Positions 48,501 to 57,840 of a stretch of DNA of 64,000 nt are shown piece after piece (the stretch's first letter is position 1; each line of letters starts with the position of its first letter). This DNA comes from Cyanoderma ruficeps (Eukaryota > Chordata > Aves > Passeriformes > Timaliidae): the NCBI GenBank assembly GCA_008694505.1, contig VZDJ01007754.1:48232309-48296308 (forward strand), written 5' to 3'. The position numbers and the translations under genes were made by a program. The notes beneath the pieces are model-generated. The model was not told the origin of the DNA. It searched no databases and saw only the letters and a program-made list of their open reading frames with translations.

Positions 48501-51500
48501 ACGATCTAAACATGAATTTCCCTGGCTGAAGCACCTCTTGAAAACACTGAGCAGATATTGCTGCTCCTAAAGGGAAGCAGAAATCAGGACTTCTTCCATG
48601 TGGGTACCAAAGAGTACTTAGCAAACCTGTCTGCTGGAAATGCTCCCCACAGAATTCCTCAAATTATGGCAGCGATATAAAATCTTATCATGCTCCGTTG
48701 CTTATTTCTTTCCTCTTCATTGCCTTTGCAAACCCGTTAACTCTGCCTTAACCACCAGTGAACTACAGAGAAAAGAGAGGTAATTCAAGGTGTGAAATTA
48801 AGGAAAACACATATTCCTGATTCTCATCCCAAATCAGACATGTTTTTTATGAAACTTTGAATTCCTGTTTTAGTTACACCACATAACTACCATTTTTTTT
48901 TTACTCACATATGGCCTTGTATTCAATAGAAATTGAATATTGCTATTCAATCCTGGTACTTAAACCACTGTTACTATTTAAATTCTTCTTTCCTTTAAGC
49001 AAGATAAGGGAGCTTACTTGGACAGAGATGTGATATTTTGTAATGAAAAGCTTCCAAGCAAAGTTGCCCCGTCCTGTGGAATTTTTAGAAGAAGGTTTCA
49101 TTCTCTGCTAGTTAATGGATTTGGAAACCCAGAGCTGGAATTGCTGACAACTTCTTTTCCTTTTCACTATTGACTTGACTTTTCCTTTAACAGATTTCTA
49201 AAGACTTGCTCTTTCAGGTCATTATTCTCTTGCTGACGTTCACAGAAGTTTTTTAGCTAGCAGGAAATTTGGACCTGGGGTTTTTTTTAACGGCGCAGAT
49301 AAATGGCTGGAGGGAAGTTTCCTTAGGTGTTCCGAAATCTCTGTGCAGGTCATTGGAATGGATTTCTTGGATGGAGGCGCGGATTCCCGGAGCTCCGGCC
49401 GGGAGCCGAGCGCGGGCAGGTGGCAGCGGCTCACCTGGGGGGGCAGCGCCCCCTAGTCCCGATCCCGGGGAACTGGTCCCGGCTGGAAAAGCTCCTGGAG
49501 CAACTGGGAGAAAAAAGCTGGAGCAACTGGGAAACCAATTCCTCCCGCATCATCAGAGTCATTCCAGGCTGCTCACCAGCATCTCTTTCACCGCTCAGCT
49601 GCGAACATCGGGAGGGCACAGTTTTTATGCGTTTTATCCTTGGATTTCTGAGCTCAAAGCTGGGAATAAGGGTGGAATATGGATATGGGTAAGATCCCGG
49701 TTTTGCTGCTCTGGTGGTAGCAACTTTTGTGTCAAAATTATTCCAAAAATAGAGTAAAGGAACAATCTAGTCATCTTCTCCATCTCATATCCATATTTCT
49801 CTGAACATCTCGTTCAGTCACCCCCTTGGAATCTCTTCCAAAGACCACTGATATTTCAAACAGTGTTAAGCATTTCTTGTGAGCTGGGTTCCATAAAGAT
49901 CCAAATTCAGGAAAGTGAACTCTGAGGCTTCATAGCAGAACTCTCAAATTTACACTAGAATGGAACCAAAATTAAGCCCATGTGGGCTCTGGGGCATAGA
50001 TACACTTGTCTGACTTTACATGTTCTCTCTGAACAGGACTTTGTTGTATAATTTTATATATATCTATGTATATAAGTATGTTTAGGATGCACTGATGTGC
50101 AGATGAAAAGGCTCAGAAATCCAGATCTGTGTCCAGTTTCAGCATTTATAGATCCAGCAGAACAAATAATTTCTTTTTTAAAGGGCGTTAAGATACGTAG
50201 TAAAAAAAAGTTTAAATTCTTGATCACATACCAGTATTATGGGGTTTTTTTTATATATCAACAATCTAATTCCAGAAATTACTGTATTGCTAATGCTTGT
50301 CCTATTCAACAGGTCTGAGAGTAGACAGATCAGTACAAGTAGATAAAGAGAGTTTTAGAGAACTGCTGCTGTCTCAGCACCAGGAAACAGAAAAAAGTCC
50401 AATCCAGCTGAAAAAGGTGAGAAAGATCTGGATTCAAATCCAAACCCCTGTTGAAACACTCACAGCTAAAGTGTATCTTATTCCATAAGTTGAAGTTATA
50501 TGCCTGGATAGCCTGATCCATCATCTTGGATGTGGATTTTGCATGGGTGTGATTACAGTACAGAAATAATGCTGTGATGCAAAATAAGAATGTAACAGCA
50601 ATAGAAATTACTAATCTTTCTATAAGTATTGCACTGATTGTGTTCCTTTAAAAGTCATTAGACAAGCATTCCCTTGTTATTTTTACCTTTAATTGCCTTT
50701 TACCTTTAATGGTAGGAAAGAAGAGGAGATAAGGGTGGAGAAGCTAAAGCAAAGGAAGTGTGCTCAGATGCCCAGGATAGAAAAGAAAAGCAAGCAACCA
50801 AGAAAGTCCCAGTCCCAGAAACTTCTGACAGGACACACAGAGGTAGGGTTAACCTTTCTCTCAGAAATTCACTTGATCTTTGCAAATTACCAGAAGTCCT
50901 GGTAGTTTATGTGGTTCTGACAGCCCTTCACTGGCACTTGGCTGACAGGAATTAGTTCCAGATGATGAATGAGGTGTCACAGAATCGTCTGGGTTGGAAA
51001 ATACAGCTGCTGGTGCTGCTGCACTGAGAGCAGAGCTGCTCTGCAGGATGTGGCATCTCCACTCTGCTGCTCTTCCCAAAGCATTCTTGGTCAGGGTGGT
51101 AAAAATTCAGTGTTCTGTCTGTACCAGGATAATTAACCCTTGTTAATCCACACTAAACAAACACTGACCTCAAAGTGATAGCTGGGAATCTTCATCAGTG
51201 ATGTGAACGTATTTCCATGGCTGGAGAAGGAAAAGGACTGTGAGGGCCGGGAGCAGCTCCTCATGACAGTGATCCCTGGAAAGAGATTTTATGTAAATCT
51301 CAGCCACTGTGGAGAACATGAGAACATGGAAAAGTTACATGCAAGGGACTCTTCTGTGAGCATCTTCATTCTGAAAAAATTCTACAGAACAGAGAAAAGA
51401 AAACACCGCTGCTGTTCCCTCCTTAATGTTTTTTCTTTCTAGAAACTTTCCTGTTATTTCCTTTAAGGCTTTTAGGAAAAGGGCTGAGTTCCACCATTCT

Positions 51501-53030
51501 AGACATGTCACAAATGGCAGGAGATCTCCAGGTCACACATTTCCCCAGGTGGAACAGGTGATGCCAGTCACATCCCTGTATGTGGGATGTATTAACTCCT
51601 GAGGTTTTACTCTGCCTTCTCAGCCTGCAGCCATCCAGAGCCCCCAGATAACCAAAGTCAGCATTTCTCTTTAAAATGCCCTTCTAAAACTGACAGAAAA
51701 CACAGGTCTTATGATGCTCCCTCTGAAAAAATCTGTGAAATCTGAGTTTCTCTCATTGGTATTAGACTTTTATTGAAGCCTTACTTGGCTTTTTTAGTTC
51801 CTGCAACTTCTTATTTCTCCTTTAAGCTTGGATCATGTCTCATTTTGGGGATATTCTGTGGGTCTCTGCAGAGCACAGGACCCGCTACAAGTCATCCCCT
51901 GCACAGATAAATGACATTTCCGTACACATATTCCTTTTCCTACTGAAAAGTGGAGCCCCCTCATTTCCAGCTGAGAGAGTTGCTGTATATTCTGCTCCAC
52001 ACAAGCAGCTCTGTTGTGAATGAAGGGAAAGGAAATCCTGCATATCTCTAAGTTCTATTTCAAAGCCAGAAAACTACAAGAGTTCAGACCTCACTTGGTT
52101 TCTCTGTTGCGTTGTACATGACTTTTCTGACACTGTATTTAGCCATTACCGTACATAATGGCAGCTAAATCCAGTTAACTAAATTCAACACCATGAAAAA
52201 AAGTAAAACAATAAAGATATTAACCTGGATTCAGTGGCAGAATCACGTTGTTTAAATCTGGCCCCATGCCATTGTATTTATTATAGATGGTATTTGAAAT
52301 ACCATCAATAATAAGAACTGAAGTAGTGACATAAGGATGTGATACTTGCTCTTTTTAAAGCTTCATAATAACTCTTCATGTTCTTAAACCCTACAATATT
52401 TCAGGGGACAAACTACTGGTGGAAGAATGCAATTTTCCAGAACTTATTAAAGAAATGGAAAAACAGACGGAGGTTTTTGAACAGGAGTTGAAAAGTCTGA
52501 CAAAACCCGAACAAAATCCTCAAAGTGACAGCAGTGTAAAAAAGAACAACCAAGAGGGAGAGGCAGTGGAAGAAGTTGAAAAAGAAGAGAAAAAACCATC
52601 TGAGCAGCAAAAGAAGAAAGCCAGGAGTGAAGGTGCAGTTCCAAGCAAAGACCCCACCAGGCTGAAAAAAAAATCCATCTCCTCAGAAGCTGTTGAGAAT
52701 TTGCATCAGGGGTTCCACGCTTCAGGTGCCAAATGCAAAGCAGGCAGCCTGAGCAGCCTGAGACAGGCAGGCCAGAGCTGCAGGAACACTGCTGTGTCCA
52801 GAGGGAAAATTGCCTTGGGGGCTTATGAACCTTCTTTTGGGCAAATCCCCCTGGCCAGGCAGGGTGGCACCTCTGGAGTGGGAGGAACTCCTGATGAAGG
52901 AGCTCTTTGGGGAGGGCTGTTGGCAAGGAGGGAGCCCCTGGAGTTCCAACTGCACAAGAATAATGGCAGGCAGGTGAGGGGTGCGTGGCAAATCCCAAAC
53001 TCCATGTCAGGGTCTGACTCTCCTCGTTAA
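42326..53030 (+). CDS. LCA5L: LCA5L, lebercilin-like protein (gene span of recognised coding exons; two apparent frame breaks)
   Basis: Exons: 42319-42510, 44702-45243, 46251-46388, 48033-48126, 50313-50416, 50716-50842 and 52405-53030. Phases agree at every junction (1, 0, 0, 1, 0, 1). Recognition rests on the lebercilin-family block SARLHKIKELKNEIFDLERK, later KNIYANRMPK, SVQVDKE, AVENLHQGFHASG and YEPSFG. Most of the middle is predicted coiled coil. Lebercilin (LCA5) is a ciliary/centrosomal protein; LCA5L is its poorly studied paralogue, so a ciliary role is by family. Two departures stand out: a 4-bp TGAC duplication at 42370-42377 closes the first exon's frame, and the conserved LMKELFG motif lies in a different frame from the upstream part of the last exon. 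Without those shifts the product would be about 600 residues, near the length I recall for human LCA5L. The gene may be eroding, or the assembly may be wrong. Confidence 0.9.
44158..44202 (+). repeat. (TTGTT/TTTTG)n low-complexity tract
   Basis: T-rich tract with G every three to five bases, in the LCA5L intron. Confidence 0.8.
44443..44556 (-). mobile_element. CR1 LINE 3' end, short
   Basis: GAATCACACAATCCTACAAG, TTGGAAGGGACCTTCAGGAT and GCCATGGGCAGGGAACCTTC are reversed CR1 3' sequence. It lies only about 150 bp before an LCA5L exon. Confidence 0.85.
44702..45243 (+). CDS. LCA5L: LCA5L main coiled-coil exon
   Basis: 542 bp, with acceptor TTTCTGTCTCTCAG and donor ATACAG/GTGATG. It is entered in phase 1 (G from the previous exon plus TG gives Val) and left in phase 0. 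It carries the lebercilin-domain signature ISSARLHKIKELKNEIFDLE and continues as a heptad-rich helix (ELRKLLKMSQEAEKNTAREL, LKTLAVLSEDKALAEREELK). This exon alone identifies the gene. Confidence 0.96.
45244..46250 (+). other. LCA5L: LCA5L intron
   Basis: About 1 kb. It contains a short CR1-like tail near 45286-45330 and very AT-rich DNA at 46060-46140. No gene is seen. Confidence 0.6.
45286..45330 (-). mobile_element. Short CR1 tail remnant
   Basis: GTCGTGGAATATCCTAAACT, GGGAGGGAATCACAAGGATC and ATCGAGCAG resemble the last 45 bp of a reversed CR1. Confidence 0.55.
46251..46388 (+). CDS. LCA5L: LCA5L coiled-coil exon
   Basis: 46 codons in phase 0, with acceptor CACTTTTTTCAG and donor ATTAAG/GTATTC. 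It encodes SLEMQLKLNNSISSRQLASE and further helix, aligning with the segment that begins SLEKQLRL in the human protein. Confidence 0.93.
46389..48032 (+). other. LCA5L: LCA5L intron
   Basis: About 1.6 kb of unique AT-rich sequence. No exon or repeat is recognised. Confidence 0.6.
48033..48126 (+). CDS. LCA5L: LCA5L exon with the KNIY motif
   Basis: 94 bp, with acceptor TTTCTTCTTAG and donor GACCTAA/GTATGT, leaving phase 1. EKDRQLYVKNIYANRMPKAL corresponds to the family segment EKxxELxIKNIYSxR, shared by lebercilin and LCA5L. Confidence 0.95.
48127..50312 (+). other. LCA5L: LCA5L intron
   Basis: About 2.2 kb. A GC-richer patch at about 49370-49560 has no repeat or gene signature that I recognise. 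The rest is AT-rich. Confidence 0.55.
50313..50416 (+). CDS. LCA5L: LCA5L exon
   Basis: 104 bp, with acceptor CCTATTCAACAG and donor AAAAAG/GTGAGA. It is entered in phase 1 and left in phase 0. It encodes SLRVDRSVQVDKESFRELLL and following sequence; SVQVDKE parallels the human SVQADRK segment. Confidence 0.9.
50417..50715 (+). other. LCA5L: LCA5L short intron
   Basis: About 300 bp of AT-rich intron with no feature of its own. Confidence 0.6.
50716..50842 (+). CDS. LCA5L: LCA5L Lys/Glu-rich exon
   Basis: 127 bp, with acceptor TTTACCTTTAATGGTAG and donor CACAGAG/GTAGGG. It is entered in phase 0 and left in phase 1. It encodes ERRGDKGGEAKAKEVCSDAQ and basic/acidic low-complexity sequence. Conservation is weak here, as expected for this region; phase compatibility on both sides supports the call. 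Confidence 0.8.
50843..52404 (+). other. LCA5L: LCA5L last intron
   Basis: About 1.6 kb. A short reversed CR1 tail lies at about 50974-51005; otherwise nothing is recognised. Confidence 0.6.
50974..51005 (-). mobile_element. CR1 tail remnant
   Basis: GTGTCACAGAATCGTCTGGG followed by TTGGAAAATAC matches only the terminal segment of a reversed CR1. Confidence 0.6.
52405..53030 (+). CDS. LCA5L: LCA5L last coding exon with C-terminal frame change
   Basis: Acceptor CAATATTTCAG; entered in phase 1. The main frame runs to TAA at 53028-53030. It encodes an acidic/basic stretch, then AVENLHQGFHASG and GAYEPSFG, both recognisable family motifs. About 16 codons later, where the family has LM-x-E-LFG, the main frame reads unrelated sequence, while the frame starting one base further on reads EELLMKELFGEG (52882-52917) and stops at 52975-52977. 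A single extra base is implied between 52842 and 52882; the C5 run at 52847-52851 is one possible place. A donor-like CAG/GTGAGG occurs at 52974. Confidence 0.85.
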
Positions 53031-54125
53031 AACCAGCTCCTGAGAGTATACAATTATTTCTGATAGTTAAGCACATCAGTTTACCTTCAGAAAGTTTAAA
53101 CATTCAGATTGTTAAAACCCAAATGTTTTACTTGCATTAAATGTTTATGAAATCTTACAAGCATGGCAGTTGCTCTCCATGATTTTTTCCAAAACAATCC
53201 CATCAGTTGTCACAAAAAAACCCCATTCTGTGCTCAGTGTATACCCACAAAAATGTGTTGTATTAAGAATTCCTTATCATTTTTACCTGTTACCAGGTAA
53301 AAGTTAGTCCTTGTTTAAGAACTTCCAGGTTTTTGCATTCCCAAGGAGCTGGAATTTGGAAGCTGGGTGGTTGTCAGCTCCATGCTGCTTTTCATAAGGT
53401 TCACTGCTGGGTGAGGACCAACAATGCAATAAAAGAAAACACTTTGTTAGTTCCTTCACTCCCCAAACGGCTTCCAGAATTCGCAGATAATAAAAATAAT
53501 TTGCTCCTACATTGTTTTCACGAGCATTAGAAATCTCTAAAGCCTCATTCTTCCCCACTGTTGGAACTTATCAAAGCAGTTTGCCTGGTAACTTCCCCAG
53601 CTGACATCCAGAGATGAATGTGCAAGAGGAGAGCATTGTTTTGGAGAAGTCAGGCATAGCTAGTCCCCAAAAAGCCTCTAAAAATCCTTGTTTAAGGTTA
53701 TGTAAGCGAGGGGAGGAGGATTGTGTTTTGTTCCTCACAGTAATTCATTAGATACTTGCTAAATTCATGTGAAGTTCGGAAAAATTAGGGACATTTTGTT
53801 CATTTTTAAAGGCAGTAGCACTTAACAAAATGTCAAAAAATTACATTACCCAAGCTTTTAAAGATGACAAAGACAGTCAAAGCTGAACCTGCTTGCAGCA
53901 ACATTTCAAAGGTTCAGAAAAATAATTTAAGAAATAAATTAGTCCAGCTGATTCAAATGGTATTTCCTTATGAATTAACACAGGGGGGAGGGCATTGTTT
54001 TGCTTTGGATTTTGGTGAGTTTGGGATTTGTTTTGCCATTTTGGGTTTGTTTGTTTGTTTGGGGGTTTTGTGGGTTGTTTAGGAAAACTGTAGTTAACAT
54101 TAATAAAGACATGACAAAACCTAAG
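53031..54125 (+). other. LCA5L: LCA5L 3' UTR (inferred)
   Basis: The sequence after the stop codon, up to the downstream-most AATAAA (54102-54107). Further AATAAA hexamers at 53428-53433 and 53933-53938 allow shorter ends. There is no repeat or other gene inside. Confidence 0.5.
54102..54107 (+). terminator. Poly(A) signal candidate, LCA5L
   Basis: AATAAA on the plus strand, 1.07 kb past the LCA5L stop. It faces GET1 poly(A) signals on the other strand about 35 and 95 bp away. Confidence 0.5.
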
Positions 54126-54139
54126 ATGGGTGGAAAAGC

Positions 54140-54145
54140 TTTATT
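54140..54145 (-). terminator. Poly(A) signal candidate, GET1 (distal)
   Basis: TTTATT on plus gives AATAAA on the GET1 sense strand, about 0.9 kb past its stop. A second, proximal copy is at 54203-54208. Confidence 0.5.
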
Positions 54146-55042
54146 TCCTTAATAACAACATAATTATACATAAGATTCAATCACAACATTATTTCCTTGA
54201 TATTTATTTTCATGTTGGTTAAATACAACTCCTAATATAAAATCCCGATTTTTAAATTAACATTAAAACAAATGAAAATATTTAATCCATATATACACAC
54301 ACAACATAACCTGACCTTTTGAACTGGGTTTTTAAAGGCAGTGCCAGTCTTGGAGGGGCTCTGGGCCTTTCCTTCCTGCAGGGAGGAAAAGGCCCTGGAA
54401 TAGCAGAACAGATCATTCCAGAGTGGGAATTCCAGAGTAGGAAGCTGAATCAGCATCCCCTCTGTAGGAACAGCGCTGTCTTCTGCTTCACTGACAGGAG
54501 CCTGTGTTTGGCAGCTGAAGCAATCTCTTAGGAGATAAAATCTTGATTAAACACTTCTATTGTTTTAGGAGAGCTCAAGAACATTCCAATTTTAGGGTAA
54601 AAAAACCACAAGGAAACTCTCTTTTGCCCCAAGCCAAGCAACTTCCCTCTGATCCCAGCCCACCTCGGGGTGAAGCTACCACATTTTACAGCAAAGGAAC
54701 AGCCAAGCTCCCAAATTAATTCCTAAAGACAGCACATTTCCGATTTAAAACCACGAATCCAACACTTCTAAATGTTGGTGACAACAGGCCATGACAAAAC
54801 CTTATAGTTCTGCCACGAATAAACTCAAAATGAGGTTTTATAACCAGCAATGCTGTTCTTTCCAAACTGAAAGACAAACTCTGGGAAGAGAAATCCAAAG
54901 GACTGACTCATATGCAAATGGAATAACAAGGATTGTCTCAGACTTTGTCTCATGAAAGATAACTGTCCCTTTTTTTTATAATTAATTTAAAAGAGTGATA
55001 ATGTAAGTGCAGTTGAGGACTCCAGGGATTGCTGGGATTCCT
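54146..55042 (-). other. GET1: GET1 3' UTR (inferred)
   Basis: The interval from the GET1 stop to its candidate poly(A) signals. It is AT-rich, with no repeat or gene recognised. Confidence 0.5.
54203..54208 (-). terminator. Poly(A) signal candidate, GET1 (proximal)
   Basis: AATAAA on the minus strand, about 0.83 kb past the GET1 stop codon. Confidence 0.45.
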
Positions 55043-55116
55043 TCAGCTGAAGGGGTGCAGCATGATAGCTACAACTTTATTGCAGACCACGAGCCAGCAG
55101 GTAATTCCCACACCTC
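55043..55116 (-). CDS. GET1: GET1 exon 5 (TM3, stop)
   Basis: 74 bp, with acceptor CTCTTTTCCAG before GAGGTGTGGG, entered in phase 1. It ends LHPFS then TGA at 55043-55045; this C-terminus is the same as the vertebrate protein as I know it. Confidence 0.95.
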
Positions 55117-57809
55117 CTGGAAAAGAGGGAGAAACCACGATTGAAGTTGTTGGATCAATAACCCTGAGGAACCTGTGCAGCTGAAAACAACCTTGGAAGT
55201 GTAAAAAAATGAAACTCAGAATTCGTGAGGCCAACGGGAACCAAACTCTTTATGTACAAAAAGGAGATACAAGAGATGGGAGATAAATCAGTGCTGGTCC
55301 CAAAAAAGTCTGGATTGCCTTGGGAAAAAAACACCAAATACACAAATATGAGCTAAAGTGTGGTGAGTGCCCCCCACAGCTAAAGCCATCTGCTACAGAC
55401 CCAAGAGAAAATATCTGAAGTTTAAGGCTTGGCAAGTCACAGAATGCTCTGCTTGAACCTAAATTCAGGATTTGAGAGAGGTAAAAAGCAAATCTCCTCT
55501 AAAATTGAAATCAGTTGTTTTGTCAGTACATAGCTATTCATAGCACACCTGTGAAGAAAACTCCCTTTTGGGGTGATTTTCTAATTGAAATCTTCCCCAG
55601 AGTCATTCAACACAGATAAGGGCAATGCTCTGCTTGGATGGAAATAAAAATGACAAAATTCTATGATCAGTTCAAGAAACCAGAACTGAGCATACACAGA
55701 AGAGCTGCTCAAATGTTTGAACACTCTGCTGTGGGAGTCAGAGAAGCAGCTGCTGTTAATCCCTGGATGCTTTGGGGCTTGGGAATGTCCTTTTCCTCAC
55801 CTGCCACTCCTGTAGGGAAGGCCACCAGGCGCTCCAGGGGAGCCAACCATTTGCTTGGAAGCACCGTGACGGGTTCAGAGTAGTACTTCCAGATCAGAGA
55901 GATCATCAGGGCAGCCTGGAAGGGGAATTTTTATTAGTTTGGATAATAACACACATCAAAGTATATTCCCAGTTCTATGTGGAAAGAGCAAATAATAAAT
56001 TCTAATGAAAGGGGATTGTTTGTTATTTTATCTTCTTCAAAATGTTTTTAGATTCAGTATAACCTTAAATTTATACAAAATATCAGGAGGTTGCAGTGAG
56101 GACTTGTTTTCTTTCAAGACCCTCATTCCAATCCAAAAGAGTCCAACACAGTCACAGCATTTCTTAAAATTCTGAAGACCCTTTTTAGCCTGAATTTTTG
56201 CCTGTGAGGAATGAAACTCACTTTAACAGTCCCCTAAGGAAATCTTCAGGCTGACCACTGCCATCCTCGTTAGCAAATTCTCCTTAGAAAATTCTCTGGC
56301 ATCACGTCAGAACTACACAGACAATCTGATGAGGCACCGTGGGGAAATGTGTGGCAGCTGTAGGTGGAAATTTGCATCCTCAGCAGAAGTGTATTTTGTT
56401 TCCAAAGCCAGAATTATATTTACATGTAGCAGAACTTTTCAGGATTTGGGGCCATATATAAAGAAAACCCCCAATGATTAAAGAGCTAAGACAAACTCCA
56501 ATCTTGTCCCTGCAAAACCACAAACACAGAGCTGAGATCAAAGTTAAACTCCTTCAATTTTCAGCTACCAGATTTTATCAGCAGCATTTCCCTTCCAGTT
56601 CCAGAAACTCTTTCTGTTTGACAAGCTCTGTGTCCTTGGAATCACAGAATGGTTTGGGCTGGAAGGGATTTCAAAGATCATCCAGGGCCACCCCTGCCAT
56701 GGGCAGGGACACCTTCCACTGTCCCAGGCTGCTCCAAACCCCAATGTCCAACCTGGCCTTGGGCACTGCCAGGGATCCAGGGGCAGCCACAGCAAAGCTG
56801 GGAATTCTATTCCAGGACCTCTCCACATTCACAGCCAGGAATTCCTGCCCAAGATCCCATCCAGCCCTGCCCTCTGGCACTGTGAAGCCATTCCCTGTGT
56901 CCTGTCCCTGCAGCCCTTGGGAATTGTCTCTCTCCAAGTCTCCTGGGGCTCCTTCAGGCCCTGCAAGGCCACCCTGAGCTCAGCCCAAAGCTTCTCCTGT
57001 CCAGGCTGAACAATCCCAGCTGTGCCAGCCTTTCCTCCCAGCAGAGCTGCTCCATCCCTCTGCTCATCCTGGAGCCTCCTCTGGGCTCTCTCCAGCAGCT
57101 CCAGGTGCTCCCTGTGCTGGGGGAGCCTTGAGTGATCAGTCATGGACCAATAAACACGGAGAAAATTGTAACACTACTGAGGATTTGGGTGAAGTTGTAT
57201 CCACAACAAAATATTTACTCACCTGCAATATGTAGAATACAATATTTATGACCCACTTTATTTTGGCTAATTGGGCAGTTCGAGCTTTCACTGTTAAAGG
57301 AAAAACAATATTACTTTCCATTACTTATAATAATGAATTATAATTACATTAAATTAGTAATGTTTTAACATTTCACTGTTTAAGACTGGACATTACCCTG
57401 TTTAAAAGTCTCTTTCCAAATGACTTATAGCTCTATCAAAAATACCCTTCCACAACACTGTAGCTCTGTATCACACTGTAGTTTCTTTCTTGACTTACTC
57501 AAAACAGGATTCAGTGATCAGCATCACTGAGAAAGAATAAATAATTACACAGTGAAGCCCAGGAAATTCCTGGAAAGACACAAGCAAGGTCTTTAAATAG
57601 TTTAAAGAGGAAAAAAATAAGGAGAGCGAAAAAGAAAGGGGGAAGGGGGAGAGAGAGAGGGAGAGAGGGAAAGAAAGAGGGAAAGAGGGAAAGAAAGAAA
57701 GGAAGAGGGAAAGAAAGGAAGGGAAGGAAGGGAAGGAAGGGAGGGAAGGAAGGGAGGGAGGGAGGGAGGAAGGCAGGAAGGAAGGCAGGAAGGCAGGAAG
57801 GNGAAAGAA

Positions 57810-57840
<31 letters not shown>

